From CAYMRB01 sp964392615 (GTDB lineage Bacteria > Planctomycetota > UBA8108), in contig CAYMRB010000523.1 in NCBI GenBank assembly GCA_964392615.1, forward strand, positions 1-6,303: 6,303 nucleotides of DNA, read 5' to 3'. A program made the position numbers and the translations under genes. Below are positions 6,226-6,303 of this stretch, piece by piece. The notes beneath the pieces are model-generated. The model was not told where the DNA came from and did no database searches. It was given only the letters and a program-made list of their open reading frames with translations. Numbering within the stretch: position 1 is the stretch's first letter; each line of letters starts with the position of its first letter.

Positions 6226-6302
6226 CGCAAGGGCTCCGGCGGGGTGGGGGAGTCGGAGTCGGAGTCGGAGTCGGAGTCGGAGTCGGCGTCGGAGTCGGCG
6301 TC
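6222..6302 (-). CDS. Possible C-terminal tail of an upstream gene, Asp-Ser repeat (partial, doubtful)
   Basis: On the minus strand, the frame entering from the right edge reads an Asp-Ser/Ala repeat of 18 residues, then PTPPEPLR and TGA (6224-6222). The TGA overlaps the TTG start of thiL in a TTGA tetranucleotide, the arrangement found in translationally coupled genes. Against this, the DNA is a simple GGAGTC repeat also found at the other end after a clean stop codon, so it may be non-coding. Only the last 26 codons are visible and no family can be named. Confidence 0.25.
   Translation of the reverse strand, partial: DADSDADSDSDSDSDSDSPTPPEPLR
6234..6237 (-). promoter_or_regulatory. thiL: Ribosome binding site of thiL
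   Basis: The minus strand reads GGAG, then eight bases, then TTG at 6225. It is the only purine-rich site close to an in-frame start, and supports TTG as the initiation codon. Confidence 0.5.
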
Positions 6303-6303
6303 G
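6249..6303 (+). repeat. GGAGTC hexanucleotide tandem repeat (right end)
   Basis: Nine hexamer units are in register: six GGAGTC, then GGCGTC, GGAGTC, GGCGTC, and one base of the next unit at the edge. A G-rich run (6241-6250) precedes it. The variable base falls on a third codon position if read as Gly-Val on the plus strand or Thr-Pro on the minus strand. The repeat runs off the window, so its full length is unknown. Confidence 0.9.

Overview
The window is a GC-rich bacterial fragment with two confident genes, both on the minus strand: a very large secreted modular protein (73-4951) and thiL, thiamine-monophosphate kinase (5182-6225). The C-terminus of the large protein pairs a fibronectin-III-like module with a double dockerin-like calcium-loop module (repeated ANDD-R-D-SDAVYVL-FLFLG pattern, then a Cys-rich end). 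From general knowledge this cassette is typical of Planctomycetota secreted proteins, so I infer a planctomycete or close relative. The 10-N gap and the low-complexity repeat at both ends look like a short scaffold from a draft or metagenome assembly; that is also inference.

Layout from left to right: 1-72 is a G-rich tract running into degenerate GGAGTC hexamers. 73-4951 is the large protein, read right to left: signal peptide, IPT/TIG-like domain, FN3-like domain, uncertain beta-sandwich, PKD domain, Ig-like domain, a roughly 280-residue Cys-containing beta-rich region I do not recognise, a beta-propeller of at least seven blades, a CARDB domain, a second FN3-like domain and the dockerin-like tail. 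1088-1097 is a run of ten Ns inside the last propeller blades; the reading frame changes across it, so ten is not the true gap length. 4952-5181 is a 230-base intergenic region with a clear ribosome binding site for the large gene and four GC-rich inverted repeats. 5182-6225 is thiL. 6249-6303 is a cleaner GGAGTC tandem repeat, the same motif in the same orientation as at the left end.

The two genes are not an obvious functional unit. ThiL makes thiamine diphosphate in the cytoplasm, while the large protein is exported and built from adhesion or binding modules with no recognisable catalytic domain. The points most worth checking are the gap inside the propeller, the unrecognised beta-rich domain, the repeat at both ends, and a possible four-base stop/start overlap at the thiL start. 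I see no RNA genes, CRISPR array, transposase or integration site.
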